NCBI GenBank assembly: GCA_000985875.1
Contig: CCRI01000011.1
Span: forward strand, 1-64,000
Length of the DNA: 64,000 nucleotides
Source: Neorhizobium galegae bv. officinalis
Lineage (GTDB): Bacteria; Pseudomonadota; Alphaproteobacteria; Rhizobiales; Rhizobiaceae
Direction: 5' to 3'
Shown: in pieces, positions 18,451-27,471 of the stretch
How the letters are laid out: each line of letters starts with the position of its first letter
How positions within the stretch are numbered: position 1 is the first letter of the stretch
The notes under the pieces: model-generated
What the model saw: only the letters and a program-made list of their open reading frames with translations
Database searches by the model: none
What the model was told of the DNA's origin: nothing
Translations under genes and position numbers: made by a program

Positions 18451-19071
18451 TCAGGTCCGATTGCCGGCGAGCTTTTCGGAAAGCTTGGTAACGGCTTCCT
18501 GGGCGTCGCGGTCGGCGGGATAGACGGCAAGATAGTCCTGCCATGCCTTCAGCGCCAGCTCGTCCTTGCCGGCTTCCGTCAGGATGCCGGCCATGCCGGA
18601 CAGCGCGCCGAAATGGCGCGGCTCGCGCTTCAGCACTTCGGCGATGTCGGCCATGGATTTGCGAGGGTTGCCCATCGTGTAATGCAGCGTCGCACGGCGG
18701 TTCCAGCCCTCGGCAAAGGCCGGATCGAGCACGGTTACCTGATCGAGGAAATCGAGCGCCGCGGCATTGCGCTTTTCCTTGATGGCGGTCGCGGACCACT
18801 GCATCAGCAGGTTGACGGTGGCGCTGCCCGAATCGTTGAGGTCGGCGATGATCTGGCTGGCGATGCCGCGTGCCTTTTCCGGATTGCGCTCGCGCTTCAA
18901 CGCATCGAACAGCGGATCCACGGGCTTGCCCGGTTTCTGGGCGACAGCGGGAATGACGGGGGTGGCCGCAGGTGGAGCGGCAGGCGGCTTGGGGGCCGGG
19001 GTCTGGGCGAGAGCGGACGAAGCGGCAAGGCTCGCGGCGAGAATCAGGGTGCTGAAACGAAAATAGCGCAT
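18451..19071 (-). CDS. Exported TPR protein
   Basis: A 206-residue protein with a clear signal peptide (MRYFRFSTLILAASLAASSALA), then a Pro/Ala linker, then TPR-like helix pairs from about residue 55 to 200 (AALDFLDQVTVLDPAFAEGWNRRA, followed by HYTMGN, PRHFGALSGMA, ALKAWQDYLAVYP). It probably mediates protein contacts in the periplasm. It is likely transcribed with the downstream hydrolase gene. Confidence 0.85.
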   Translation of the reverse strand: MRYFRFSTLILAASLAASSALAQTPAPKPPAAPPAATPVIPAVAQKPGKPVDPLFDALKRERNPEKARGIASQIIADLNDSGSATVNLLMQWSATAIKEKRNAAALDFLDQVTVLDPAFAEGWNRRATLHYTMGNPRKSMADIAEVLKREPRHFGALSGMAGILTEAGKDELALKAWQDYLAVYPADRDAQEAVTKLSEKLAGNRT

Positions 19072-19169
19072 GCGGATAAGGTAATCCGCCTGCGCCGAAG
19101 GTCAAACCCGATTTGTCGTGTTATCGACAATTTGATCGGCTGCGGTCGAGACCGAAGCCGAATGCCTGA

Positions 19170-19295
19170 TCAGCCCTGACGAGCCTTGAAGCGCGGGTTC
19201 TGCTTGTTGATGATGTAAACGCGGCCCTTGCGGCGAACCAGACGGTTATCGCGGTGACGAGCCTTCAGCGCCTTAAGCGAGTTCTTGATCTTCAT
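19170..19295 (-). CDS. rpmJ: 50S ribosomal protein L36, cysteine-free type
   Basis: A 41-residue basic protein, MKIKNSLKALKARHRDNRLV at its start and NPRFKARQG at its end. It has the L36 pattern but none of the zinc-binding Cys found in C+ L36, as is usual in alphaproteobacteria. It stands alone, away from the main ribosomal operons. L31 at 32119 in this window is also of the cysteine-free type. Confidence 0.95.
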   Translation of the reverse strand: MKIKNSLKALKARHRDNRLVRRKGRVYIINKQNPRFKARQG

Positions 19296-19417
19296 TTTCC
19301 TGGTCCAGCAGTCTGTGGGCGCGAAGCCGCATGTCTATCAATCAAAAGCGCGCCGCCTGTTTCTTTGAGGGGCACGCTCTCAGTTGGGCGTGCAGATAAC
19401 CCGAGCCAATCTGCGTG

Positions 19418-20497
19418 TCAACCTTGTGACGGTGTTTTCAGGCCCTTCAATTCGGTCAAATGGCCCATTTTCCGGCCCGGTCGGGATTCCGTCTTGCCAT
19501 AGAGGTGGACGAGGACGTCTTTCTTCTGAAGCCAGGCCGGCACGTCCAGAATGTCGTCGCCGATCAGGTTGGTCATCACGCAGTCGGAATGGCGGGCAGG
19601 GTCGCCGAGCGGTAGGCCGGCGACGGCGCGGATATGCTGCTCGAACTGCGAGACGACGCAGGCGGCTTCCGTCCAGTGCCCGGAATTGTGGACGCGCGGG
19701 GCGATTTCGTTGGCGATCAGCGTGCCATCCGCCATCACGAAGAATTCCATGCCGATGACGCCGACATAATCGAGCGCGGCAAGCAGCTTCTCCGCCGATT
19801 CGCGGGCGGTCTTCGCCGTCGCTTCGGAGATCCTGGCGGGCAGGGTGGAGGTGTGGAGAATGCCGTTGCGATGGACGTTTTCGGCCGGATCGTAGCAGGC
19901 GACCGTGCCGTCCGCGGCGCGCGCGCCGATGATCGACACCTCGCGTTCGAATGGCACGAAGCTTTCGAGAATCAGCGGCACGCCGCCGAGCGCATCATAG
20001 GCGCCGGCAGGTTTATCCTCGGCGGAGCGGAAGACGCGCTGGCCCTTGCCGTCATAGCCCATCCGGCGGGTCTTCAGGACGCCCTGGCCGCCGAAATCGA
20101 CGAGCGCCTTCTCAAGGTCGGACTGGCTGTCGACGGCATGGAATCGGGCGGTCTCGATGCCGCAGGAATTCAGGAAGCGCTTTTCGGTCAGCCGGTCCTG
20201 CGACATGTCGAGGGCCTTGGCCGGCGGGTGGACCGGAACCGAGCGCTGCAGCGCCTCGGCGGCGGTGACCGGCACGTTCTCGAATTCGTAGGTGACGACG
20301 TCGCAGCGGCTGGCGAGTTCGGCAAGCGCTGCCGGATCGTCATAGGCCGCCGTGATCTGGGCGTTGGCGACCTGGGCTGCCGGGCAGTCGGCCTGCGGTT
20401 CGAGCACGATCGTGCGGAAATTCAGCCGGGCTGCGGCCATGGCGAGCATGCGGCCGAGCTGACCGCCGCCGATGATGCCGATCGTGTGGGTGGTCAT
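19418..20497 (-). CDS. purK: 5-(carboxyamino)imidazole ribonucleotide synthase
   Basis: I start at the ATG at 20497, which overlaps the purE TGA (ATGA), giving 359 residues; an upstream in-frame start lies inside purE. The ATP-grasp architecture is clear: IGIIGGGQLGRMLA at the N-terminus, LKTRRMGYDGKGQ, PFEREVSIIGAR, IGMEFFVMADG and the ligand-binding NEIAPRVHNSGHWT. It carboxylates aminoimidazole ribonucleotide with ATP and bicarbonate; PurE then rearranges the product in purine synthesis. Confidence 0.96.
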   Translation of the reverse strand: MTTHTIGIIGGGQLGRMLAMAAARLNFRTIVLEPQADCPAAQVANAQITAAYDDPAALAELASRCDVVTYEFENVPVTAAEALQRSVPVHPPAKALDMSQDRLTEKRFLNSCGIETARFHAVDSQSDLEKALVDFGGQGVLKTRRMGYDGKGQRVFRSAEDKPAGAYDALGGVPLILESFVPFEREVSIIGARAADGTVACYDPAENVHRNGILHTSTLPARISEATAKTARESAEKLLAALDYVGVIGMEFFVMADGTLIANEIAPRVHNSGHWTEAACVVSQFEQHIRAVAGLPLGDPARHSDCVMTNLIGDDILDVPAWLQKKDVLVHLYGKTESRPGRKMGHLTELKGLKTPSQG

Positions 20498-20991
20498 GGA
20501 GCCTCGTCGATGGGGTAGTCGGCAACGGCGGCGCTCTGGCGGGCGCGCCATTCGTCGAGCCGGTCGGCGATCTCGTCGTCGTTGAGGGCGAGAACCGCGG
20601 CTGCCAGCAGGGCGGCGTTGATGGCGCCGGCCCGGCCGATCGCGAGCGTGCCGACCGGAATGCCGGCCGGCATCTGGACGATCGACAGCAGGCTGTCCTG
20701 GCCAGACAGCGCCTTCGACTGAACCGGCACGCCGAAAACCGGAAGCGGGGTCATGGCGGCGGTCATGCCGGGCAGGTGGGCCGCACCGCCGGCGCCGGCG
20801 ATGATGACCTGGAAACCTTCAGCACGGGCGCCCTTGGCAAACTGCATCATCCGCTCCGGTGTGCGATGCGCCGATATGATACGGGCCTCGTAGCCGATAT
20901 CGAGCGCCTCCAGGGTGTCGGCGGCGTTCTTCATGGTCTCCCAGTCGGACTGGCTGCCCATGATGATGGCGACGGCAGGTCTTTCAGACAT
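20494..20991 (-). CDS. purE: N5-carboxyaminoimidazole ribonucleotide mutase
   Basis: I use the ATG at 20991 (MSERPAVAIIMGS), giving 165 residues. Class I PurE motifs are present: MGSQSDWETM, ISAHRTPERM, AGAGGAAHLPGM, PVFGVPVQSKALSGQDSL and QMPAGIPVGT. It is the first gene of purE-purK and works directly with PurK. A YdcH-type gene ends 11 bases upstream and may be in the same transcript. Confidence 0.96.
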   Translation of the reverse strand: MSERPAVAIIMGSQSDWETMKNAADTLEALDIGYEARIISAHRTPERMMQFAKGARAEGFQVIIAGAGGAAHLPGMTAAMTPLPVFGVPVQSKALSGQDSLLSIVQMPAGIPVGTLAIGRAGAINAALLAAAVLALNDDEIADRLDEWRARQSAAVADYPIDEAP

Positions 20992-21001
20992 GGCGGGACC
21001 C

Positions 21002-21205
21002 TTACGCGATGATGTCCGGAACAATCTGGTCTTCGAGTTGAGTCATCTTGTCTTTCAGAGACAGTTTCTTCTTCTTCATGCGCTGCACGCGAAGAGCGTC
21101 GCAGCCGACCTGGATCATGGCATTGATGGCGGCGTCGTAATCCTCGTGTTCCTGTCGAAGTTTCGCAAGCACCAGCCGGACATCCGCCTGTTCCTGATCT
21201 GCCAT
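21002..21205 (-). CDS. YdcH/DUF465 family small protein
   Basis: A 67-residue highly charged protein with one long helix (VRLVLAKLRQEHEDYDAAIN) and the family ending MKKKKLSLKDKMTQLEDQI. It lies 11 bases before purE, so it is probably its upstream partner in transcription. DUF465 proteins are small coiled-coil proteins without a proven role. A second family member is at 21437 on the other strand, back to back with this one. Confidence 0.85.
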   Translation of the reverse strand: MADQEQADVRLVLAKLRQEHEDYDAAINAMIQVGCDALRVQRMKKKKLSLKDKMTQLEDQIVPDIIA

Positions 21206-21436
21206 ATTCCAGTCCCCATTCTCACGCCCGGCATTTCAGCGGTCGCCGGCATTCTCCGCAAGCCTCTACCACCAAACCGCGTTAACGGGAAGTTAGACAA
21301 GGTCACGAATTTGCCCACTTCAAACCATGATTTCACCTTCGACAAAGCCGGCCGATCGTGTCACACTTCCTTCGTAAACCTGAAGCCTCGGCATTAGGGA
21401 ATGCCGTGGTAGGTGACTAAGGAAGGAACATGCCAC

Positions 21437-21613
21437 ATGACCGTCCAGGCTCATATCGCATCGCTTGAAAAGAAGCACGGTGCTTTGGAGGAGGAGCTCC
21501 AGACCGTTCTAGCGTCCCCCTCCGCCGACGACCGTGAAATAGCCGAACTCAAGCGGCGCAAGCTGCGCATCAAGGACCAAATGCAGCGCCTAAAGGCATC
21601 TACGCGTCATTAG
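21437..21613 (+). CDS. YdcH/DUF465 family small protein (second copy)
   Basis: The ATG at 21437 follows AAGGAAGG, giving 58 residues; a GTG at 21413 is in frame but has no ribosome site. The sequence is a single charged helix pair (HIASLEKKHGALEEELQTVL, EIAELKRRKLRIKDQMQRL) matching DUF465. It is divergent from the first copy, with a 230-base gap between starts. Function unknown. Confidence 0.85.
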   Translation: MTVQAHIASLEKKHGALEEELQTVLASPSADDREIAELKRRKLRIKDQMQRLKASTRH

Positions 21614-21714
21614 TTCCTCAGTAGGAGACCCCCGCCGCTCGCCCGGTTTTTTCATCAGTCGGAGGCGAATAATAAAAGCGGCAAACCCATAATCCATAAA
21701 TAACAATGACAAGG

Positions 21715-21775
21715 TTCTGGTCGTGGAAGGGAGCCACAATTCCCACGGTTTAAAAGCCGGTGGTCACGACCAGAA
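21715..21775. repeat. 11-bp inverted repeat at the 3' end of the ArsR gene
   Basis: TTCTGGTCGTG (21715-21725) is the exact complement of CACGACCAGAA (21765-21775). The right arm encodes the last codons of the ArsR gene; the 39 bases between contain a weaker inner stem. It may act as a terminator or cruciform. No T-run follows. Confidence 0.45.
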
Positions 21776-22024
21776 CTGATCCAGCCACAGGTTCAGCCTG
21801 TCGAAACCCTTGCTGTTGACGGAATAGATGCGCCGCGTGCCATCCGCCGTCACATTCACCAGATTGCTATCCAGAAGTGCCTTCAAATGCTGCGACACCG
21901 CGGGCCGGCTGATCGGCAGGCCTTGCGCAAGTTCATTGACGGTTTTCGGGGCGCGCCGCAATTCCTCCAGCAGATACCGCCGGTTAGGATCAGCTATGGC
22001 TGCAAAGGGGTCAACGGTTGTCAT
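21764..22024 (-). CDS. ArsR-family winged-helix regulator
   Basis: An 86-residue winged helix-turn-helix protein: DPFAAIADPNRRYLLEELRR, then VNELAQGLPISRPAVSQHLK as the recognition helix and a beta-wing TADGTRRIYSVN. It has no CxC or similar metal ligands, so it probably does not sense arsenic or zinc; its size and motifs resemble SdpR-like members. The start of the minus-strand TauE gene is 880 bases away, so its target is not obvious. Confidence 0.85.
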   Translation of the reverse strand: MTTVDPFAAIADPNRRYLLEELRRAPKTVNELAQGLPISRPAVSQHLKALLDSNLVNVTADGTRRIYSVNSKGFDRLNLWLDQFWS

Positions 22025-22137
22025 GCGTTGAACTTACGGTAAACGCTCGGTAACGGCAAGATTTATTGTGCATCGCAACAATGTTACTCGCCTTATTTTG
22101 CGTTGCTTTTTTAGCTGCTCGCGTTTGCTTTGCCGAG

Positions 22138-22908
22138 TTAGAACGACAGGCCGTCCCACAGCAGTTTCAATCCCGCACAGAAGGCCAGACCGTAAGTCAT
22201 CGGATAGAAGGTTTCCGACTTCAGGTGCTTGACGACTGCCGCGCCGATCATGGTCGCGATCAGGGCCACCGGCAGGAGGGTTGCGGAGATGGTGAGGTTT
22301 TCCGCGTCGAGTGCGCCGAGGAAGAAGTAGGGGATGACCTTGACCGCATTGACGATCGCGAAGAAGCGGATGCTGGCGCCGGTATAGGCTTTCGGGTCGA
22401 GCCGCATCGGCAGGACGTAGATCTGGAACGGCGGTCCGCCTGCATGGGCGACGAAGCTCGCGTAACCGGACAAGGCGCCCCAGAAGGTGGCGGGGCCCGG
22501 GCGGTGCGGCAGGGGAGCCCTCGGCCGGTTGGATCGAGGGCCGTAGACCTGCCAGAAGTAGCGCACGGTAAACAGGATCGTCGCGGCCGCGATGACGAGG
22601 CGCAGCGCATTGTCCGAGACATAGGCCGACGTTGCCCAGCCGAGCGCGATGCCGATGATGCCGCCGGGCAGGATCATCAGCAGCGTCTTGCGGTCGTTGA
22701 AGTTCCGCCAGGACCATAAGGCGACGATATCCATGACGATCAGGATCGGCAGGAAGATCGCCGCCGCCTTGACCGGATCGACGGCGAGCGACATCAGCGG
22801 CACGCCGAGCAGCCCGATAGCGCCGCCGATGCCTCCCTTCGAGAGGCCGACAAGCAGAACGGCGGGGATGGCGAAGGTGAAGAAGGCGAGGCTGAGCGTA
22901 TCGGGCAT
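22138..22908 (-). CDS. TauE/SafE-family membrane permease (sulfite exporter-like)
   Basis: I start at the ATG at 22908 (MPDTLSLAFFTF), giving 256 residues; the longer frame upstream overlaps a different gene on the plus strand. Eight hydrophobic segments are seen, with the conserved LLVGLSKGGIGGAIGLLGVPL and the second-half FVAHAGGPPFQIYVLPMRL repeats of the family. These proteins move sulfite, sulfoacetate or other organosulfur anions out of the cell. The substrate cannot be told from sequence. Confidence 0.85.
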   Translation of the reverse strand: MPDTLSLAFFTFAIPAVLLVGLSKGGIGGAIGLLGVPLMSLAVDPVKAAAIFLPILIVMDIVALWSWRNFNDRKTLLMILPGGIIGIALGWATSAYVSDNALRLVIAAATILFTVRYFWQVYGPRSNRPRAPLPHRPGPATFWGALSGYASFVAHAGGPPFQIYVLPMRLDPKAYTGASIRFFAIVNAVKVIPYFFLGALDAENLTISATLLPVALIATMIGAAVVKHLKSETFYPMTYGLAFCAGLKLLWDGLSF

Positions 22909-23027
22909 GAAGACTCGGAGGGCGATGAGGGAATGGTTGATCCGGCAGGCGGTCCGGTCTATCGAATTTGCGGACAGAAAACGAGTGCGGATTTTTGCAA
23001 GACGATATCCGCCGAACGGGAAGAAAC

Positions 23028-23681
23028 ATGACCGGACAGGAAGACCGCTGCCGCCTCGTGCTGATCGTGCCGCAATATGACGACGCCGACCAGCAAGCCA
23101 AGGATCTCGAAGCAGCGCTTGCCGGCGGCGACGTCGCGTCGGTGATCGTGCCGCAATATGGCCTTGACGACCAGGCGTTCCAGAAGCGTGCGGAAGCGCT
23201 GGTCGAGCTGATCCAGGCGGCGGGTGCCGCAGCACTGATTTCCGGTGACAGCCGGGTGGCCGGGCGCATCAAGGCGGATGGCCTGCATCTCGGCGGAGAC
23301 CTGACCGAACTGGGGGAGGCGATCGAGAAATTCGTGCCGAAGATGATCGTCGGCACCGGCGGGGCGGCCGACCGGCATCAGGCGCTGGCGATCGGCGAAC
23401 ATCGCCCCGACTATATCTTCTTCGGCAAGCTCGACGGCGACATCAAGCCCGAAGCGCATCCGAAAAACCTCGCGCTCGGCGAATGGTGGGCATCGATGAT
23501 CGAGATTCCCTGCATCGTCATGGGCGGCACCGATACTTCCTCGGCACTTGCCGTCGCGGAGACCGGCGCGGAATTCGTGGCGCTCAGGGAAGCGGTATTC
23601 TCCAACCCCCAAGGTCCCGGCGCCGCGGTTGCTGAGGTCAACGCAATTCTGGACGAAAAAGCGCCACGGTTTGAGGCTTGA
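23028..23681 (+). CDS. Thiamine-phosphate synthase-like TIM-barrel protein
   Basis: The ATG at 23028 follows GGGAAG, giving 217 residues. ThiE/TenI-like features appear: a short TIM barrel with GDSRVAGRIKADGLHLGG (phosphate-contacting region) and PDYIFFGKLDGD, then CIVMGGTD and AVFSNPQGPGAAVAEV. It diverges from authentic ThiE in several glycine-rich loops, and no other thiamine gene is adjacent, so activity is uncertain. It overlaps the following Sel1 gene by one base (TGATG). Confidence 0.75.
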   Translation: MTGQEDRCRLVLIVPQYDDADQQAKDLEAALAGGDVASVIVPQYGLDDQAFQKRAEALVELIQAAGAAALISGDSRVAGRIKADGLHLGGDLTELGEAIEKFVPKMIVGTGGAADRHQALAIGEHRPDYIFFGKLDGDIKPEAHPKNLALGEWWASMIEIPCIVMGGTDTSSALAVAETGAEFVALREAVFSNPQGPGAAVAEVNAILDEKAPRFEA

Positions 23682-24826
23682 TGGAGCCCATGCCGTCGAA
23701 CCGCCTTTCCCGCGTGATTCTGAAAGGGCTGCTGGCGACACTCATCGCTTCGGCGGCGATGCCTTGTCTTGCGCTGGCGCAGGCGAATTCCAGGGCGGTG
23801 ACCCGGCCGGTGGAGCCCGATTTCCAGCCGATGAAAAAGGGGCGGGTCGAGATCCAGCCGGTTCCGGGCTCCGCAAAGGGAACCAGGGAGCCTGAGGGCC
23901 AGCCGGACGGCATCATTCCCTCGGGCGGCGTCGAACTTTACCAGCGCATGGGGGCCGCATTGCCGCCGGCACCGGCGGAAAAGGCCTATACCGGCACCGT
24001 GGACGATGCCTATGGGGCATACCAGCGCGGAATGTATGTGACGGCCCTCGACAAGGCTCTGACCCGGGCCGGGGCAGGCGATCCGGCGGCGCAGACGCTG
24101 GTCGCCGAAATGATGACCAAGGGGCTCGGCATCAAGCGCGACGCCAAGACCGCGGCATTCTGGTATCAGAAGGCGGCGGAGGGCGGCGATCCTGCCGCCA
24201 TGTTCCAATATGCGCTGCTGTTGATGACCGGACGGGATGTGCCCCGCGACAAGCCGAAGGCCGACGATCTGATGCGCAGGGCCGCCGAAGCGGGAAATGC
24301 TTCGGCGCAATTCAACTGGGCACAGGTCCTGGTTTCCCAAAATCCGGGCGACAAGGGCCTGCATCTGGCTTTGCCATTCTACGAAAAATCCGCAAGGCAG
24401 GGCGTCGCCGATAGCCAATATGCGGTGGCGCAGGTCTATGTCACGCTGAAGGACGTTCCGGCTGAAAAGAAGGCGCGGGCTCGCGAATGGCTGGAGCGTG
24501 CCGCGACGGCCGGTTTCGATACCGCGCAGCTCGACATGGGCCTCTGGCTGGTCAACGGCGTCGCGGGTGACCGCGACTACGAAAAGGGTTTCGAATGGCT
24601 GCGGATCGCCGCCCATCGCGGCAATGTTGTGGCCCAGAACAAGCTTGCGCATCTCTATGTCAACGCGCTCGGCACCCGGCCTGATCCGGTCGAAGCGGCG
24701 AAGTGGTACGTGCTCTCGCGCCGCGCCGGCCTTCAGGACCCGGAGCTCGAGGATTTCTATCTCGGGATCAATGAAGACCAGCAGCGCCGGGCGATCGATG
24801 CGGCAAACAAGTTCCGGCGTGGGTGA
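23681..24826 (+). CDS. Exported Sel1-repeat protein
   Basis: A 381-residue protein starting at the ATG that overlaps the ThiE-like stop. A signal peptide (about 1-34) ends at CLALAQA. Sel1-like repeats run from roughly residue 110 to 360, with units such as AAFWYQKAAEGGDPAAMFQYA, LMRRAAEAGNASAQFNWAQ and GFEWLRIAAHRGNVVAQNKLA. Such helical solenoids serve as scaffolds; in alphaproteobacteria several (ExoR, PodJ-type) tune envelope signalling. Here the role is unknown. Confidence 0.88.
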   Translation: MEPMPSNRLSRVILKGLLATLIASAAMPCLALAQANSRAVTRPVEPDFQPMKKGRVEIQPVPGSAKGTREPEGQPDGIIPSGGVELYQRMGAALPPAPAEKAYTGTVDDAYGAYQRGMYVTALDKALTRAGAGDPAAQTLVAEMMTKGLGIKRDAKTAAFWYQKAAEGGDPAAMFQYALLLMTGRDVPRDKPKADDLMRRAAEAGNASAQFNWAQVLVSQNPGDKGLHLALPFYEKSARQGVADSQYAVAQVYVTLKDVPAEKKARAREWLERAATAGFDTAQLDMGLWLVNGVAGDRDYEKGFEWLRIAAHRGNVVAQNKLAHLYVNALGTRPDPVEAAKWYVLSRRAGLQDPELEDFYLGINEDQQRRAIDAANKFRRG

Positions 24827-24957
24827 GGCCCGGTTCGGCGAAGCCGGAGCAATCGATCCAGTGAAGCGATTGCAGGGCCGAACGCGCTGAGCCAAAGCGT
24901 AGCGCCGGGAGACGGTGCGGCAAATGACCTTTGCTCTTCATCGACAGGCCGGCTCGA

Positions 24958-25293
24958 TCAATTTCCCGACAATGCGTGACCGATGATCAACGCATGGCTC
25001 GCAGCCAGCACGACAATCACGACGAGCCAGAGAGCCGTATAAAAAACCGGCGAAGCGGCGGCCTTGCGGTCGAAGCGCGGGGCGAATGCAAATATCACGG
25101 TCGAGAGGAGCGCTGCGGCCGGGATGATCGACAGCGCGAAAAGTGCCGGCGCATAGCGGTTCGGCGTGCCGTCGAGGCCGAAATGCACAGCGAGTTCGGC
25201 GCCCGGCGCTATCGTCAGCCACGCTGCGAGCGATGCCGCGACCATGGTGGCGAGCAGCCCGAGGCTTAAAGTCAGCGGCAGCGTCGCCTTCAT
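24958..25293 (-). CDS. DUF1648-type small integral membrane protein
   Basis: The ATG at 25293 (MKATLPLTL) follows AGGAACACAGG; 111 residues. Three hydrophobic segments are visible, with the DUF1648 loop HFGLDGTPNRYAP (about 36-48) between the first two. This domain is found in SdpI-like immunity proteins and other small membrane proteins. No partner gene is seen and the function is unknown. Confidence 0.75.
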   Translation of the reverse strand: MKATLPLTLSLGLLATMVAASLAAWLTIAPGAELAVHFGLDGTPNRYAPALFALSIIPAAALLSTVIFAFAPRFDRKAAASPVFYTALWLVVIVVLAASHALIIGHALSGN

Positions 25294-25479
25294 CCTGTGT
25301 TCCTTCGAGGCTCCGAACACCAGTTTTGCAGACGCGGCCGGAGGCTGCAATGCCGGCATTCAGGCGGACGGCTTGAATTTCGCGCTGTTTTATGGTCTTG
25401 AAGCCGCCAATCAAAAAATCGCTCATAAAACGCCGTCCCGTCCAGACGACAAGTCGGGACAACCCCAAGGATTTCCCGC

Positions 25480-26280
25480 ATGGCCCGCTCCGCCCTTCTC
25501 AACGTCATGGTTCAGGCTGCCCTCAAGGCAGGCAAGTCGCTTTCCAGAGATTTCGGCGAGGTGCAGAACCTGCAGGTTTCGGTGAAGGGCCCCAGCGATT
25601 TCGTGTCCCAGGCGGATCTGAAGGCGGAAAAGATCGTCCGTGACGAACTCCTGAAGGCGCGTCCGACCTACGGTTTTCTCGGCGAGGAAAGCGAAGAGCT
25701 GAAGGGCACCGACGGCGCGCATCGCTGGATCGTCGATCCGCTCGACGGCACCACCAACTTCCTGCACGGCATTCCGCAGTTCGCAGTCTCCATCGCGCTC
25801 GAGCGCAACGGGGAAGTGGTTGCCGGCGTCGTGTTCAATCCTGCGACCGACGAGCTGTTCACCGCCGAAAAGGGCGGCGGCGCCTTCATGAACGACCGCC
25901 GCATCCGGGTCGCCGCGCGTCGGGTACTCTCGGACTGTGTGATCGGCTGCGGCATGCCGCATCTCGGCCGCGGCAATCACGGCAAGTTCCTCGTCGAACT
26001 GCGCCATGTGATGGGCGAAGTCGCCGGCATGCGCCGCTTCGGTGCGGCCGCCCTCGACCTTGCCTATGTGGCTGCCGGCCGTCTCGACGGCTTCTGGGAA
26101 ACCGATCTTTCGCCCTGGGATATGGCCGCCGGGCTGATCCTCATCCGCGAGGCGGGCGGTTTCGTGTCCGACATGAAGGGCGCGACGGACATCTTCGGCA
26201 GCGGCAATGTCGTCGCGGGCAACGAACTTATCCAGAAGGCACTGGTCGAGGTCGTCAACCGGCCCATTCCGACCCGCTGA
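25480..26280 (+). CDS. suhB: Inositol monophosphatase family protein
   Basis: This 266-residue protein follows AAGGA. The Mg-dependent phosphatase motifs are complete: GEESEELKG, WIVDPLDGTTNFLHG (motif A) and WETDLSPWDMAAGLILIREAGG (motif B). In E. coli SuhB hydrolyses inositol monophosphates and also binds RNA polymerase/Nus factors; which applies here is not known. It is monocistronic, divergent from the DUF1648 gene. Confidence 0.92.
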   Translation: MARSALLNVMVQAALKAGKSLSRDFGEVQNLQVSVKGPSDFVSQADLKAEKIVRDELLKARPTYGFLGEESEELKGTDGAHRWIVDPLDGTTNFLHGIPQFAVSIALERNGEVVAGVVFNPATDELFTAEKGGGAFMNDRRIRVAARRVLSDCVIGCGMPHLGRGNHGKFLVELRHVMGEVAGMRRFGAAALDLAYVAAGRLDGFWETDLSPWDMAAGLILIREAGGFVSDMKGATDIFGSGNVVAGNELIQKALVEVVNRPIPTR

Positions 26281-26415
26281 GGCATTTTTGCGCCACCGCT
26301 CGGCTTAGATCTTCCATACTCGATAGCTGACTGTTTTCCGAGGCTTCCGCACTTCAATTCGTCGCAATTTTCAACTAGCCTCCGGCGCGTAAGACTACCG
26401 GAGGCGAGGCATATT

Positions 26416-27468
26416 ATGGCGAATGCGACAGTGGACGATTTGGACGCGTCTGAAACGAATCGCGGCGGCTATGCCTACAAACTTTCCAATCCTGCCTCGT
26501 TTTTGTGGACGATGCTGATCTTCCTGATCATCGTCGGTTTCGTCGCTTCCATCCTCTACCGCCAGGCCGCACACGCCTTCCAGACCAATCCAGGCCTGAA
26601 CGGCCTCATTCTCGGCGTTCTCCTGATCGGCGTGATCCTGGTTTTCAACCAGGTGATCGCCCTGATGCCGGAAGTGCGCTGGTTCAATTCCTTCCGCGCC
26701 GCCGGTAACGCTGACAAGGTCGGCCGTGAACCGCGCCTTCTGGCGCCGATGCGCACCCTGATCGGCAGCCGCCGCAGGATGGCGCTGTCGACCAATGCCT
26801 TTCGCTCGATCCTCGATACGATCGGCACGCGCCTGGACGAATCACGCGACACGTCGCGTTATCTGATCGGCCTCCTCGTCTTCCTCGGCCTGCTCGGCAC
26901 GTTCTGGGGACTTATCGAAACCATCGGCTCGATCAGCAACGTCATCGGCGCGCTCGACCCGAACTCGGGCAGTTCAAACGACGTGCTCGCCGCCATCAAG
27001 AGCGGTCTTGCCCAGCCGCTCGCTGGCATGGGCACGGCGTTCTCGTCCTCGCTGCTCGGCCTTTCCGGTTCGCTGATCCTGGGCTTCCTCGACCTGCAGG
27101 CGGGCCGCGCCCAGAACCGCTTCTATACGGAACTTGAAAACTGGTTGTCGTCGGTGACCGACCTCGGATCGGACATGCCGCCGGCCGTCGCCGAAACGCT
27201 TGCGAGCGGTTCCTCGGAGGATTTGAGGGCGCTGACGGAACAGCTGCGCGCGCTCGCCTCCGCCCAGAGCAAGGGACCGATCGACGGCCACCAGAACGAG
27301 CGGTCGCTGTCGGCCATGGCCAATCTGGCCGAAGGCATCCAGGGCCTGGTCAAGAACATGCGCAACGAACAGCAGATGCTGCGCGACTGGATCGAGGCGC
27401 AGCAGGAAGAATCAAAGGCCCTGCGCCGCACGCTCGACCGGCTTTCCGACAAGATCGGGGGGAAGTAA
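26416..27468 (+). CDS. MotA/TolQ/ExbB-like proton-channel protein
   Basis: The 350-residue protein follows GGAGGCGAGG. It has membrane segments at about 28-48, 63-83, 147-167 and 195-220. The MotA/TolQ/ExbB signature lies in the last two (LLVFLGLLGTFWGLIETIGS and AQPLAGMGTAFSSSLLGLSG). The C-terminal 100 residues form a cytoplasmic helical region. It is 3 bases before an OmpA/MotB-like gene, so the two form a proton-driven envelope pair. It is not flagellar MotA, which in rhizobia sits in the flagellar cluster; the energised process is unknown. Confidence 0.88.
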   Translation: MANATVDDLDASETNRGGYAYKLSNPASFLWTMLIFLIIVGFVASILYRQAAHAFQTNPGLNGLILGVLLIGVILVFNQVIALMPEVRWFNSFRAAGNADKVGREPRLLAPMRTLIGSRRRMALSTNAFRSILDTIGTRLDESRDTSRYLIGLLVFLGLLGTFWGLIETIGSISNVIGALDPNSGSSNDVLAAIKSGLAQPLAGMGTAFSSSLLGLSGSLILGFLDLQAGRAQNRFYTELENWLSSVTDLGSDMPPAVAETLASGSSEDLRALTEQLRALASAQSKGPIDGHQNERSLSAMANLAEGIQGLVKNMRNEQQMLRDWIEAQQEESKALRRTLDRLSDKIGGK

Positions 27469-27471
27469 GCG

